From NCBI GenBank assembly GCA_007133055.1, contig SLNM01000282.1, positions 1-6,063 of the forward strand: a stretch of 6,063 bases of DNA. The letters are read 5' to 3'. The notes under the pieces are model-generated. The model saw nothing but the letters and a program-made list of their open reading frames with translations. It was not told where the DNA came from and ran no database searches. Position 1 is the first letter of the stretch; every line of letters begins with the position of its first letter. A program made the position numbers and the translations under genes. Positions 4,960 through 6,063 of this stretch are shown here, in pieces. This DNA is from Lentisphaeria bacterium (GTDB lineage: Bacteria; Verrucomicrobiota; Lentisphaeria; Oligosphaerales; PUNB01).

Positions 4960-6063
4960 TCACCACAGGTTGAAGCTTGCCGTGGCGGAGGCAAACCCTC
5001 CGACAGCCTGCACTTCCAGCTCTATTTTGCCGTTGGCCAGGTCTACCGCGCCGGAGTAGTTGCCGCAGTCCAGGGGGTACCTTTTTTGAACGCGTGTGGG
5101 GTTGCTAGGCGTGGGGCTGGGTATCAACTGCCAGCGGGTGACTTTGCCGCTGGCCGTCATCGCCAGGTTGCTCCCGCTGATGCCGACGGCTGTAGCGGCA
5201 TTGAAGTCGTATATGGCCACCGGCCCGCGGAATGAGGCATTGCGAACCATGCTTCCGGACACTGAGTTTTCACTTGGCCCCAGTGAGAAAGCCACTCCGA
5301 GATTCAAGTTTTCAGCCAGTTCAATGCTTCCGTTGCCGCTGATCGAGCCGTTCGACCGAGCCGTAAACGACGCACTGCTGATCGCTTTGCCGCCGGTCCC
5401 AATGGACCCCGTTCCCGTGATGCCGTTGTTGCCGGCGCTGAGAGTTCCGTTGGCAATGGTAAACGAGCCGACCTGCAAAGTGCCGCTCGCGCTGCCGGAA
5501 ATCGTTCCGTTGGCACCCGCCCGCACTTGCAGGTTTTGTCCGCACACGGTGAGGTTTGTCGTCATGCCGTTGTCGTCAAGCAGCACGTCCGTGCCGGATG
5601 CCCACAGCGTCCAGTCTCCGATCTTGATATCGGTGGCCGACCGCAGCGTGGCGGTTCCGTCGCTGGCGATCGTGCAGACGACGTTCCGGTTGATGCCGGC
5701 GATTGAGGCGGTGCCTGCCCAGGTGGCTCTCGGGACACCATCCACCGCCGCCAGCGTAAATGTCCGGCTGCCGATAATCGGGAGTGTGAAGCCGGCGGTG
5801 CCGCTCATCGAGAGTACTCCGGTGTCGGGGATTTGGATCAGTGCGTTGGTGAAAACCCGATTCCCCAGGCTGACATTTGATCTGCCTGACGCCGACAGTT
5901 TATTGTTTGCATAGGTCAGGTTCAGATCGACATTGGCGGCGCCCGGCAGGTTCACCCTGCGATTGCCCGACACCGACACACCGCCATTGCTGGCCATGGT
6001 GACCTCGGTGTTCGAGAACGCGAAGTTGCCCAGGTTGACAGTTCGGCTGCCCGCGGCCGACAG
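4960..6063 (-). CDS. Gly/Ser/Asn-rich beta-repeat surface protein, C-terminal part
   Basis: An open frame of 367 residues runs from the right edge of the window to TGA at 4960-4962. No stop interrupts the 22 codons before the ATG at 5995-5997, so the gene continues outside the window and that ATG is internal. The sequence is low-charge, with alternating small and hydrophobic residues typical of beta-solenoid or autotransporter-like proteins. A repeat is visible: LSAAGSRTVNLGNFAFSN at the window edge and LSASGRSNVSLGNRVFTN 55 residues later, each followed about 11 residues on by a G-V-x-S-x-SG turn. Further GTxSxSASGTL and GSIGTG turns follow. The last 60 residues differ: SPTPSNPTRVQKRYP, a Cys (DCGNYS), and a final strand-rich end, SATASFNLW, with a terminal aromatic residue. 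Secretion is inferred; the signal peptide would be upstream. Function and ligand are unknown. Confidence 0.8.
   Translation of the reverse strand: MSAAGSRTVNLGNFAFSNTEVTMASNGGVSVSGNRRVNLPGAANVDLNLTYANNKLSASGRSNVSLGNRVFTNALIQIPDTGVLSMSGTAGFTLPIIGSRTFTLAAVDGVPRATWAGTASIAGINRNVVCTIASDGTATLRSATDIKIGDWTLWASGTDVLLDDNGMTTNLTVCGQNLQVRAGANGTISGSASGTLQVGSFTIANGTLSAGNNGITGTGSIGTGGKAISSASFTARSNGSISGNGSIELAENLNLGVAFSLGPSENSVSGSMVRNASFRGPVAIYDFNAATAVGISGSNLAMTASGKVTRWQLIPSPTPSNPTRVQKRYPLDCGNYSGAVDLANGKIELEVQAVGGFASATASFNLW

Noticed and set aside
4524..4994. 156-residue minus-strand frame across the inverted-repeat element
   Set aside because: It runs through the nested palindromes and into the 3' end of the surface-protein gene in another frame. 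The peptide is Arg/Cys/Ser-rich without domain character.
4622..5059. 145-residue plus-strand frame over the same element
   Set aside because: It is the antisense counterpart of the same repeat, has no ribosome binding site, and overlaps the surface-protein gene.
5096..5914. 272-residue plus-strand frame rich in Leu, Pro and Val that looks like a membrane protein
   Set aside because: It lies entirely antisense to the repeat-containing surface protein. The periodic Gly/Ser/Asn codons of that gene give Pro/Leu/Val-rich reverse frames.

Overview
This 6 kb window is GC-rich bacterial DNA, probably from a Gram-negative organism. The supports are the MsbA/LapB-style ABC exporter tail, a CrtI-family carotenoid desaturase, a sensor C-terminus of the FCKKVRDDKGYW / SHGICPEC / LYP type, and a Gly/Ser/Asn-rich beta-repeat surface protein. 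From memory, these sensor tails and beta-repeat proteins are common in PVC-group bacteria (Verrucomicrobiota, Kiritimatiellota, Lentisphaerota) and in delta-proteobacterial lineages. I would not name a taxon from this sequence alone.

Layout, left half (plus strand). Positions 1-144 are the last 47 codons of an ABC transporter ATPase. After a 90-base gap with a nine-A tract comes a complete MFS permease (234-1436). Next is a seven-transmembrane sensor input domain (1580-2434) that has lost its signalling output. The tail of such a sensor survives directly behind it, but in another reading frame (to 2438), so the locus looks like an internal deletion plus frameshift. Positions 2439-3014 are mostly noncoding: one possible 50-residue ORF, a cluster of ACGAT/ATCGT words containing an exact 11-bp dyad, and a run of ten C.

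Layout, right half (minus strand). A carotenoid desaturase (3015-4496) starts at TTG with a good ribosome binding site. Its start overlaps the stop codon of what appears to be the remnant of an upstream gene. That remnant runs into a nested inverted-repeat element of about 287 bp (4650-4936) that resembles a non-autonomous mobile element or a structured intergenic repeat. Beyond it, a beta-repeat protein (4960 to the window edge, 5' end missing) is read on the same strand.

Functionally the genes do not form one clear pathway. Export (ABC), uptake or efflux (MFS), a decayed sensor, a lone carotenoid desaturase and a surface protein sit side by side, with signs of decay and repeat activity between them. 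I found no convincing new defence or catalytic system. The most interesting signals are the decayed sensor, the nested palindromic element, and the gene remnant between that element and the desaturase.
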